This document shows positions 1 through 11,300 of a DNA stretch of 64,000 nucleotides, piece by piece. Under the pieces are notes generated by a model. The model searched no databases, was not told the origin of the DNA, and was given only the letters and a program-made list of their open reading frames with translations. Position numbers and translations under genes: made by a program. This DNA is from Bostrychus sinensis (Eukaryota > Chordata > Actinopteri > Gobiiformes > Eleotridae). Numbering within the stretch: position 1 is the stretch's first letter; each line of letters begins with the position of its first letter. The stretch lies in contig CM036239.1 of the NCBI GenBank assembly GCA_020698575.1, forward strand, positions 9,943,263 through 10,007,262, given 5' to 3'.

Positions 1-460
1 CCCACCTCTCCCACAAAACCCTGCCCACTCCAGGAAACACTGACCAATCAGCAACAATCTACATCTGGTCTGCTCTCATTCACTTATCAGAAAAACAGTG
101 CCTAACTCTATTTCCACTTAATACTCACATCTATTTTGTAGTAAAAGGGCATCATACAAAAAGTTTAAGGAAATAAAAAGGTGTTTTTTCTGTGATTGTG
201 TTCAAAACTCTGGTGCACTCTGCTACCCTCTGCTGGTCTCTTCATCTCTTTCTTTATGGCGCCAGTAGAGTACTTATTAAAAATGCATTTTCTTTTAGCC
301 AGATAAAGTTTTGAAAGGTTGTAAAACATGCAGTGCTGTTCTTCAGGTGACCAAGTTTGGTTTAAAAATATGGATAAAAGCACAATTTAGCCCCTTTAAG
401 CAAATGAAGGAATTAGACTCTATGCATTTTGAATGGGAGATGATTTCAGAATTACAAAAG
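1..460. other. Gene-free left edge
   Basis: No exon-like open frame with splice signals or recognisable domain is present. The short open frames here are ordinary chance frames in AT-rich DNA. I see nothing else to annotate in this stretch. Confidence 0.6.
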
Positions 461-775
461 TAGGGCTGCATGATATTAAAAAAATTTAATATGACATAAC
501 TATGTTAACCATTGAGATAACGATATGACTGGCAATATTTGGATATTCTTTTTTGGGGTCACAGAATAAAACCAGGACTTAAACAAGACTAAACCAGGGC
601 TAAATTGAAGAAGTATTTGTAAAATGTTTTTATTTTGTCACAATGAATTTTCATTTAAGGCTCTGATAGGACAATGATTTTGACAGTGTAAATCTCCGTC
701 AGATGGAAGACCATATTGTTTTGTCTGATAAACATATTGAGTCTGCCGACATTTTGATAACGATACCTTTGTTAG
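461..775. repeat. Interspersed repeat starting TAGGGCTGCA
   Basis: The segment opens with TAGGGCTGCATGATATT and contains GATAACGATA-type strings. The part at about 630-715 (shared words such as TTTCATTTAAGGCTCTG and the GTGTAAATCTC block) is clearly related to 34999-35403 in the same window, so it is a dispersed repeat. A further GATAACGATA string near 1355-1365 suggests the element may extend to about 1375. The right boundary and the superfamily are not certain; a non-autonomous DNA transposon is the likeliest class. Confidence 0.5.
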
Positions 776-2224
776 GGCGGGAGGTAGGATATTTGTGTTT
801 GTCCTTATCTTGAATCCTGTCTTTATCCAAGCAGACAATCAGCTTCAGATAGGAGCTGACCTGGATATGAGCTTACTTTATATCACACACACTGTTCATA
901 CTGTCCTGGTTGCATTTACTGTCTTCACAGACCTTCAATTGTAACTTATATTGAGCAAAAATGCCCACACTAAAAGCACCCATTGAAGAAGCATTATGTT
1001 GCTTTTTAATAAAACTCCTAGCCAACATTTTGTGTCAGGTTTGTGTCAGTGATGCAGGGTTAGAACCAGAACAAAAAATGTAAACAAAAACAACACGGGC
1101 ATTTTGTAAAACTAATTATTAATTGTTCATAACTCAACTGTACCATAGTTTTCAGTCAAACTAATAACTGATTGAAACGTGTTTACCTCATATCTGGGTA
1201 GTTTTTATGAAATATAAAAAATATATACTGCTCATAGCACTTTTGGTAAGCCACACAAAATGTATATTATTTTTTAAGGTGTTATTTAAAGCTGAGGTTG
1301 TGTTGACAATGCATATTAAAATGCCTTACTGGGCCAATAATATCCTTGATGACATTTTGATAACGATAAATTAGTTATACAGTAATTTGTGCAAACCTAA
1401 CAAAAGCAATGAGCCTTTTCTCTTTTTTCTGAAACACCCTCGCTCCTAGTTCACATCATTAACAAAGATAAACCATGAACACCCCCTCTCTTTCTTCTGT
1501 TTTCCAAATTAGAGACTGAGATGGGCCCAGCTGGATGTACGAGAAGCCCACACCCCACTCCCAAACACACACCTGGGCAAACACTAAAACACACACTATA
1601 ATCTCTTGTTTCGGGCCCCTCCTCGCGAGCCCTGTTACTCTCACCATGTTACCTACACTTTGTTACTGCATCTTTCACGAGTGAGGTCATAGGGGCCCAA
1701 AGGGGGGAGGAATCACTCTCTGTCTTCTCTTGGCTTTATAAATATGACACATTCCCCAGAGTTTGACCTATAACCTTCAGTTAGCCTTTGTGGTTTAACC
1801 ACAGCCTTAACGAATGTTTACTGCAGTATTTAATCACTCTGACCACATTCATAAACTTCAAACTAATTTTAGAAACAGTTACTACAACAACAGAAGTTCA
1901 AAGGAGACCGCTTAAAATTATTCTTTACTCCTAATACATAAGGCTGTATTTGTGCTTGAATTTATATAGGACTCATTGGTGCACAAACATAGATTACAGT
2001 CGAACATTTACCCAATTTATTTTATTTAACAGCATTGGACACTTTTACTATTATCTCTTGTTTTTTTATGTGCAAAGTACAGTGTAGCAGTTCAAAGGTT
2101 GGTTGCATATTAACTTGGAGCTGGAATTTAAGCAATGTGTAACTAGTCTGGCTTGAGGCCAAAGTTGCTGTCCAGCAGGTTAACACCACCGACCGTGTCC
2201 ATTACTCCAGTACTGAATGTGTGC

Positions 2225-2716
2225 CACCTCAAAAAGTACAAAAAGTGGGACAAGTTGTACAATTTGATGGGACAAGGTGGGACGGACTCTAAATAAATGT
2301 TTTGATTTACAAATCTAGCTCTTACGTAGATACAAGTTGCTTCTGTTTAGAGCCTATAAAACATTTGATCCACTGTTTTCATCTCAAAAACACACATTTT
2401 GCAAAATAATGTCATTACTGAGACTTTATCTGTTGGAATGAAAAAGATGGAACAGAAAAAAAACAAAGCTCTCAAACACAGGGGCAGCAACACACCAACT
2501 ATATATTCCAATCTATCAAGATGGGATGCCCACAAATATTTATTTTTATTTTACATAGGGAATACTGACCTTACCTTGTTGTTCTTAATTGAATCTCACT
2601 TTTTACAAGCTCCGCTGAGAATGAAAAAGTGGGACATTATCTTAATCAGTGGGACAGAGGGACAGACATCTGAATGTGTGGTACAACCTAAAGGAGGACA
2701 GGTGGTCGCCCTACTG
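2225..2716. mobile_element. Non-autonomous DNA element (AGTAGGGYGACCACCT family), copy 1
   Basis: The right end reads AGGTGGTCGCCCTACTG, the reverse complement of the left end of a related copy at 46837-47165 (AGTAGGGTGACCACCT). The interiors align in shared blocks, including GGGACGGACTC, CCTATAAAACAT and AACACAGGGGCAGCAA. The segment is bracketed by 30-bp near-identical direct repeats at 2195-2224 and 2719-2748. The open frames inside are not protein-like. Superfamily not determined. Confidence 0.5.
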
Positions 2717-2894
2717 CGGTGTCCATGACTTCAGTACTAAATGTGTGCATGCTTGTCCTGGGTGGGGCTGTCACATAGGCTCCTGAGGTGGTTCTCAATA
2801 TAAAGTCTGTTAGTGCATAAAGTATAGAGCGTCTCAGTGTGATGACAGAAATGACTGAGTTACTTTGGTCTCATGGCTCTGTAGAGGAAGAGTA

Positions 2895-3132
2895 GTTCTA
2901 TCATTTATTTGTGTTAATTGAGAGCCTAGTACAAGACTTTGGACAACATTCTGGATAAAGATGAAGTGTGCATCTAGCTTTGACAGCTCTGTGAAGTCTC
3001 TACATTTGGACGTAAACAGCATGCACGTCAGTCCAATTTAATTAATCATTTTTTTCTTGATTATATAGATTTTGTAATTGTTGGGAGCCAAATCATAATC
3101 ACGATTAAAATTAGATCAATTGCAGAGCCCTA
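2895..3132. mobile_element. 5'-truncated copy of the TAGGGCTG hAT-like element
   Basis: This piece aligns along its length with the right two-thirds of the intact element at 17199-17546. Shared blocks are TTATTTGTGTTAATTGA, CAAGACTTTGGACAA, CTACATTTGGACGTAAA and ATAATCACGATTAAAAT, and it ends in AGAGCCCTA. It lacks the left end. The match establishes it as a repeat copy rather than unique sequence. Confidence 0.6.
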
Positions 3133-3756
3133 CAAACTTATTTTTATTTCTTTCCCAAATGTTGCTGGTTTTAAATTAGAGCTTGTCTTTTTAAAAATCC
3201 ACTATTGTTGCCATTGCTGAACGTGTAGGTTAGGCTTAATTTAGCACAGATGCTTTTTTTAAGTGGTTGAGCTGTGCAGCTTCATTCAGTAAAAGTGTAA
3301 AAGGGCAATATGGGACATTAATGGCAGCACTCTTCATAGAACACGTGTCAAAGCTCAATCACACATTCACATAAAGCTAGTTTGGCCTGAAAATACAGAG
3401 TGCATTCAGCTTATGTTCTGATTTTATTCATGGTTTTCATAATACCATTAGTGCTTTGTGGAAACACTTAAACATGTGCAGTTAAACACTTGGATATTGT
3501 GATTTGTTTTGCCATAATTTAAATTATAAGCATTTTTAATACAATTTAGTGAGATGTTGTAGCTCTTGTCCCTATGGCGAACCTGACCTCTGACCTTTCA
3601 ACACTATGGGGTAACTTGAGTCTGTGCTTTTATGGGGGTTAACTGTGGTTTAAGGGTGAATCTGATACTGGGAGGGGATCACGGTTAAAGTTACAAATAA
3701 ATCATGTAAAAGACTTTATTTTTGCACAGGTGATATTTAAATGTGGGCAACAGCAA

Positions 3757-4270
3757 GCAGTGGTGCAATGTAATAAAATAAAAGTACTTAGTTACTTTAC
3801 TTAAGTACAGTTTTCATGTAGCTGTTCTTTACTTGAGTAAATTTTACAAGGGGTACTTTTAATTTACTTCACTACATTTTAGAGCAAGTATCTGTACTTT
3901 TTACTCCACTACTTTTCTGAGTTGGTTTGAAGTACAAAGTATTTTGAGTTTTGGTTTAAAATCATGTGTTTTTGTCATAACCTCATTGTAGACGCACAGT
4001 ACTTAAATATAACAGATGCAGTAAAGTAGTACTGCTTTAGAAACATCAGAATAATAAAGAGAGAAGAGCTCAGCGACAGATTCAGTCTCTTCTACTGCAC
4101 CAGTTTGTTCATTTCATCTGAAATCAGCAAAATCCCTCACATTTAACACATTCATGAGCTGAGTCTGTGTGAGATACTTGTAATTTTTTACTTGCAAGAA
4201 CATTTAAAACTAAGTACTTTTATACTTTTACTTAAGTAGAAATTTTAAGGTGATACTTTTCCTTAATTTC
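3757..4270. repeat. Interspersed repeat rich in ACTTAAGTAC motifs, copy 1
   Basis: This is nearly collinear with 32663-33150. Shared words include GAGTAAATTTTACAAG, CTACATTTTAGAGCA, GTATTTTGAGTTTTGG and CTCTTCTACTGCACCAG. The termini carry mutually inverted ACTTAAGTA / TACTTAAGT strings, which suggests a non-autonomous DNA transposon. No coding capacity is visible. Related but more diverged copies lie at 33893-34482, 35646-35760 and 40534-40995. Confidence 0.65.
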
Positions 4271-4765
4271 CATAGGGTGTCTACCTGTCCCTCTTTTGGT
4301 TGTATTGCACAGCCGTTTTAGCATCTCCCCACCATTGTTCAAGAAAAATAAGATCTATTTCGTAAGCATGCAGAGTACAAAAAGCTGAGACCATTTTGTG
4401 ACAGTGAGTGCTGCAAAATCTCACTAAGTTCTCGTATTTGTGCCGGGATAAAATGCCTTTGAGCGTTCAAGTGGATGTTTTAGGTAGTTGCATCAAATGT
4501 TCTGGTATTTGAGACCAGTTTGCTAGCAGTCTGCATCTCTGCAAATGTAAGACTTTTTAAGGCCTTAAATTCAGACTTTACAGTTTTATTTAACTTTTTA
4601 AGCCCCTCCTTGTCCCACCAAATCACACAACTTGCCCCCTTTTTTTGCACTTCTTCAGGTGGTCACCCTATTCTTTCACCACAAGTTGAAAAGTGCAAAA
4701 TAATATCTATCAAAGTGGACTGGCTGCGCCTTTGGGAGTCAAACAAGTGTTCGGTAACTGTCTCG

Positions 4766-4875
4766 CTTCTGATTGGTTGCCTGGTCCGGGTTCCGCTTCT
4801 GATTGGCTGACCGGTCCGGGTTCCGCTTCTGATTGGTTGAATGGTCTGTATTCGGTGGCGGTGGGCGTGGCCACA
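4766..4875 (+). promoter_or_regulatory. Tandem CCAAT-box (NF-Y) array plus GC box upstream of rassf3
   Basis: A 30-bp unit is repeated three times. Each copy contains an inverted CCAAT box (CTGATTGGTT at 4769, CTGATTGGCT at 4799, CTGATTGGTT at 4829), spaced exactly 30 bp apart. A GTGGGCGTGGCC GC/KLF-type box follows at about 4860-4872. The block is locally GC-rich and lies about 430-530 bp upstream of the rassf3 start codon, so it is a good candidate for the proximal promoter. The motifs are seen directly; transcription-factor binding is inferred. Confidence 0.6.
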
Positions 4876-5301
4876 CTGTAGGCTGACCGTCACACTCCGG
4901 AGCCAGTGGTCACATACACTCACTCACTCACGCGCACTTGGATACTCCCGAGCATTTATACCATTTAGTTATGTTGCTTTTCACGTTTTATTCTTTAGCT
5001 GTATTTTTTATTCAAAGCTAGTTGGCGTTTTATCAAATTAGGAAAGTTATTTATACTTCTTTTTTAGTATTTCTTTAATGCCGGTGTGAAACGAGGGTTT
5101 GGAGGAGGCAACATTTAACTCGGAGCGGATTTGAATGAGGAAATCATCCAGTGGTATTGTGAAACGCTGCGTCCCCACCTGGGAAAGAGATGGAGGTGTA
5201 GGGAAATCGTCTCTTCTGGTTTTTTTTTTATTCTAAGAAACTGACCACGGCCTCGGGATCTTTGATGCTGTCGAGTTTGAGTCGGGAAGTTTTCTCCGCA
5301 A

Positions 5302-8300
5302 ATGACGTGGAACAGCACGATGAGCAGTGGCTACAGTAGCTTGGAGGAGGACTCCGAAGAATACTTTTTCACGGCCAGGACATCTTTCTTTAAGAAACCT
5401 TCTGGCAAAGTCACAGAGAACAAGGTAAAGAAAGAAAATACCGGCGAGTTTTGTATTGATGTTGCAGTTTTTATTTGGGTTCAGTGCAGTTTCTTTTTAA
5501 CTTTGTTTTTTATTGCAAAATACAAATCAAACAAAAATAACACCACACCTAACAGAGTGATATGTGTCATCATCATACGCAGTCAGATTTACTTAGATGT
5601 GTCACCTAAGAATGTGATCTATTTTTTTCAGTGCTCCTCGTACTTGCCCCCTTTTAGCCGAAGATTGTAAGTCATTTTCACCATCACTGAACTCCCGTCA
5701 ACTATCTTGAACCAGTTCTCTGGTGTAGGTGGATCCTGCTTTAACCAGATCTTAGTTATTGCCTTCCTACTTGCAGCCAGAATCACTTTGGTCAGGGCTC
5801 AGTGCAGTGAGTTAGAAACTGCGTGCATGAATGTTTTTTTTTTCCTTCTGCAGCCTAATCCTCTGCCATGACTCTACTACAGTATTATTAAGTTACAGAT
5901 AGTTGTACCTGTTATTCCCACACATGCCTGCAAGCTATTTTGAGTGTTGTTTTATTGATTGGCTAAACACAATAAGATAGTCTGGTCCAGTTTTGACAGT
6001 TGACAGGATAGCCTTATTGGACAATAGGTTTGTTTACCGCCCCATATTCATCCAATTTACATGGCTACGTTCATGTTACTGTTATATGACCCCTTTTAAA
6101 CAACAACCTAGTCACTAATTAACGTTGTACATCCCAACCTAGATTTGAAGTAGCTTTCAGAGTTTCTCCTTGCATGCAGACTAACAGAATTAGGTTTGGA
6201 CAGAGGATTTCATTCATCTTTCTAACTCGAAAATTTAGGTCACTTTTCAGGTTTTTCAATAGTCTGTATTGACTTAGGCATGCACACCAAACGTGCACAC
6301 AAAAGTTTTGCAGACTGTGAGTAAACCCAGACATTCTTTTATGCTCACTTGTATGCGTCTCTGTGCATTTATGTGTTGGTGGTTGAGATATGGCACTGTT
6401 GCACATTCTGCACTATTGCATGACACTTCACATTTCCACAACAGCCCCTTGACGTAGGGTGTGCTAATGTGTGAGGAGTGGGTGCACAATGTGGCCATAC
6501 AGCAGTGCTGCTGTGGACGATGTGACCTTTGGTGTCTAAATCCATGGCTCCTGACCTGAAAATGGAAGGCTTGGTTGCTATTCGGTGGTTTCCCTCATAC
6601 CAGCCGTAATTACAACTAGGAAAGGGACTTGTCTTTTGGGAAAGATGTGTACAGGCCTCCAAAATAAAATTACAAGTTCTGTTAAGAAAAAGAGGATACT
6701 GGGAGAGTCAGTCTATTTTTGTTTACCATGGAATAGTAGAGCCATAAGCATATTTCAGTAATTAAAGGACTTGACTAATTGGAGTTAACTAGAAGTATGC
6801 TCTGAACCTGTCAGCACTGTACAGAGACCATCACTAGAAAGTTTATAGTTTGTGGGAACAGCTGATGCTATAAAATCAGTAAAGTTACCCAAAACAGCAA
6901 GCTGCATCAGACTTGAAATTACCCCAAATATACTGTGTTTTCATGTTTTTATCCTTTCTAAACTGTTTATCTGGAGTATTGAGTGTTAAAAATGAGGAAG
7001 TAACTTTGTGACTAGTGTTGTGTGTCATCATTGCTTTATGGCCATTAAATGAACCCAGCTGTAAACCGTGGGAGACAAAGAATAATAGCCGTACAGTAGA
7101 AGGACATATACATAATTCTTATTCACAGCAGTTGACAGATAGCTCTCATTTAGATGCCAGTCAGAAAGCAAAGTTTAATAAGGCTGAGTGCAAACGCTGG
7201 GAGATTGATGGCTGCTGGTCAATGGGACATGGGGATTTAATTTCACACACATAGGCCTTACTGTCAACCAACACAGACTTAATGTGGGTTGAATGGGGTT
7301 TCTGTTGGCAAATGTCACACTGTCCAGTAAGTCTGGAGGGTTTAACCCACTCAACACTAAGAGCACACACAAGACACTCACTGCACAGCTGATCTTCAAT
7401 GCAGATACTTTTCACAACATGCACTCGTTGAACTACTGCCACTTATTCATCAAGCTCTGTCACTATAGGTTTATTTGACGAAATGTACAAATGAAATATT
7501 AAACAGTTTAACCACTAGTTCTACTTCGAGGCGTTGGTTGAGTGTCACGTCTACAGCTGTGGTTTTCTGTCACATCACGGCTTGGTTGTACATTTGAGAA
7601 CATGTAGTTCTGCAATGGGCTTGTCTATGACGCACCTGTTTAATTGGCACTGTTGTGAAGAACCGGTCTGATCATATCTGTTGCTGTATACTTAAGACTG
7701 AACATATAGTAATTCTAATGTTTCCACTAATGATTTCATTCCTCCCAGCAAAAATAAGCCATGTTTTTGTGCTGTTGTAGTACACATACTGTGACTGGCA
7801 GTGTTTAGTACTGCTCATGACTGTGTAACTTTATGAGCACTGTATTTGAGCTCAAAGGTGAGTTGTACCATAAACCATTAACCCATCAAACTGCTTTTTT
7901 CAGTTGTACGCCTCCACAAAGCTGACTTCCCTGTCCCATAAATCAGCTTATGATTTCAGCAGATGTATTAAATGACAGCAATCATGTTTGCCTGTCATCG
8001 CCACTGTGTCATAGGTTTGCGGTGTGGCAATAACGTTTTGGACTTGAATGTAACAAAAAGGAAAGAACTTATATTTGATTGCAGACATAAAAGAGTCTTA
8101 GCCTCAGAGAGCTTTATCCATAATGAAAGTGTGGAAATTGTTTCTTATAAGTACCTTGGCACTGTTTTTGACAATCAATTGAAATTTGATATAAACACTG
8201 CTGTTGTTGTGAAAAGAGAACAGGAAAGAATCTATCTTCTGTGTAAATTAAATTCTTGCTCAGTCAGTCTCACGACCCTCTGTTGGTTTTATTGGGCTTT

Positions 8301-11300
8301 TATTGAGAGCTTCTTGTGTTCTTCTTTTATTTGCTCGTTTAACTGCCTCACACTCAAACACAGGAACAGTCTTAATTGTATTGTTAAAATCACTGGAGTG
8401 CAGCAAAGGGACTTGGCTTCTTTCTGCAACCAGCAGCTCATCCAGAAAGCACAGTACAATTCTTGCTTCATCAGAGCATGTTCTAAAATGTTTGTTGCCT
8501 TTAGGTCGTCGCTGTGTTTTACCCTGTTGTAAAACAAACTTATACTCTTAATCCTTTATCCAAACAACTATTCATCTTTTAAACTCTTTGTAACCTCCTA
8601 ATGTTTTTATTTCTATTCACTTGAATGATTTTAGGGCTTATATTTAGTATTTATTAATTGAGCTCCACTGTATTTGTTGTGTGTTTAGTGGTTGTTTGTG
8701 TTTATTGTCTATTTATCTTATTTTGCTGCTCAAATGAATTGCCCCTGGTGGGATAAATGAAGCTGAATCTGAATATACCTGCCTACTCCCAGAAAGACAC
8801 TTTATGTTTTATGTAATACACTTTGTAATTTTATATTCCTAGCTATACAAGATTGTTTTTCTTTGGGAACTTATCCAGTTAAGTCTCCTTTCGACTGATA
8901 GTTTTCTCCGAGGGTGGTGCTCTTGTGTGCTTTCACGTCATTTTTGGTCAGACGGTGGGAATCTGGGAATGTCATAATAGAGTTCAGTGGCATTATCTCT
9001 TTGTTGCTTCTAATTATGTACCACAATCATGTTAGAGGTTGTTACCAGCTCCTTAATGATAATGTTGAGGCTTATAGTTAACTAAATATGAAGTCTGGTG
9101 TAGCACAAAACAAACATCTCCCTAACATTATCAAACTTCAAAAAATGTAAGTCTATGCTTTACTTCTCTCACAAAAAATAATCCTAAACATTTTACTGTT
9201 CACAACACGCTGTTAATTTTCACCAATGACAAGTCTCTACGTCAGAACTCGGGCAGTTTGTGTTGCTTCTGCATTTCCGATTTATCCGACTTGATTAAAC
9301 AACTTTGTGGGGTGTTCATGTGCTCTTTCATGATGGAAACTTGTATATACAATAAACCTGACACCACAAGCACCATGAAACTGAGTATTGACTGGAGATT
9401 CCTGCATTCTGGTGAACTTGTATGCTTCAGTTTGTGCTTTTTGTGACCATTTTTGTCTTTACCTCCCATTGTCTTAATTATGTGTTATGTTTTTTTCCCC
9501 CCAATATATTATAAATAAAACCTTATTGAAAAATTGAATTAAATTACTTAGGCTACCAACATTGTAACTATGCATTATCCAAATCTAGGATCCCAGAGAT
9601 TCTTTATTTTGCTCTCCTGGCTGGGGTACATAATGCTCACTTCCCTCAAACTTGATCTGGAGTTTGTGGTTACAGGCAATGAACAGGCAATATTGCAAAT
9701 GTGGAATTAAATGTGTAGTCTACTGTTTTTAATTTAAATAAATTAAACTTTGATCCTTGCGCTTCATTGTAAGAGCTACAGCTGCTGATATTGAGGGGAG
9801 CAGCCCGACAGCAGGCACTGTATTACTACAGCGGCACACCTTTACATCACTGCTCACTCGCACAGATGTGACCATTCAAAAATTTCATTTGCATACTTAA
9901 AAAAAATAATCACAGAACTCTAAATGCCTCCCCTCAGAGCCACTGCTCACTGGTAACCTGACAAAAAACATCAAGCAGTGTTTTTTTTTTATCATAATAA
10001 TAATAATGGGTTGGATTTATATTGTGCTTAACAAGCTTGACAAGCTCCTCAAAGTGCCTTACGATTTGGTCCGTTATTCATTCACTCCTCAGTCACACTC
10101 AGTGGGGGTGAGCTACTTCTGTAGCTACAGCTGCCCTGGGGCAGACTGAAGGAAGTGTGGCTGCCATTTTGCACCTATGGCCTCTCTGACCACCACCAAA
10201 CACAGTCACACTGACACATTCATGCATAGGCAAGGTGGGTGATGTGTAATGCCTGTGGCTAACCTTAGGGTTAGTTGGCAAGCGCCTCTACCAACTGAGC
10301 TACTGCTGCCTAAGAATATTTTGCTTCTCGTTTATTGTATAAACATTTTGATTGTGTTATCAATACTATTGTCACATTTAGCAAAGACGCTTACATAATA
10401 CGTTTTGCTGTAAAATGCACCAAATGTTTGTGAGGTTTCGTTTTGTCTGTAGTCTGCCCCATGGTTGAGCCCAACATGTGGTTTAAAGCAGTATTGTTTT
10501 GTCTCATAGATATAGCTGTCGCATTCTCTTCTTTGGTCTGTCTCACATTAATCTAGCGCTGACTGTGGTGTATGGGAGCCAAACAAAACTAACCAATGAC
10601 TAAGCAAATGAGGAGAGACTTGTGGTAGAGCATCCAATCTGAGGCAGATGACAGACGGCAGACAAAAAACAAAGCAGGGAAACTACGGTACACAGAGCAT
10701 AGAAGCAGCAGTGTCAGCAGTTGTAGAAAGCGCAGAACTACCTCTGAGTAGGGTGGCACCTGGGTTGGCCGTTCAGACTCCAGGGGTGGCATGTGCCACT
10801 CCAGGACACTGCCTGGACACGCCTCTGCTGGAAACACAACATGTTAACAAAGATGAGGTCATTGTTGATGTTGAATGAAGACTTGCTTATCTGCTCCTGT
10901 AGGAAAGATTTTATTTTTTTCTAGAATGGCAGCAGATAGACAGGGTGACTGGCAAAGCTCCATATCTTATCTCATTCTGTCTCTCCTTCAGTTTCTCTGT
11001 AAACTATGGCATTGCTGTTAGCAACAAAGTTGGCTGAACTTTTACCGCCACTGTAGCTTAGTAATTATTCAAAACAGAATCAAAAATAACGTGAATGTTG
11101 GCAAGCTTAATCCTGTAATTGCTTACACATCAATAGAATTGGTTGTCAGCTATTTCAGGACAAACAATGGTAGCCTGGTTATGTCCTTGCGTTTACCTTA
11201 CATTTCTTTAGTATACCACAATCAACAGTTTTTAAGTATACTCATCAACAAAATGAAAATAAAAAATGTCCAAGTTTTCTGTTTTGACTTTACACAGAGT

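Noticed and set aside
4520..5041. Overlapping open frames of 62-96 codons upstream of rassf3
   Set aside because: Both strands stay open because the 30-bp CCAAT unit is a multiple of three; the translations are repeat-derived and not protein-like.
10270..10310. Possible functional tRNA gene on the minus strand
   Set aside because: Only the A-box half resembles tRNA; no cloverleaf or proper B box follows, and the sequence continues into a SINE body and tail.
10589..10878. Opposing frames of 76 and 82 codons
   Set aside because: No recognisable motif, no splice context, and the two frames overlap on opposite strands.
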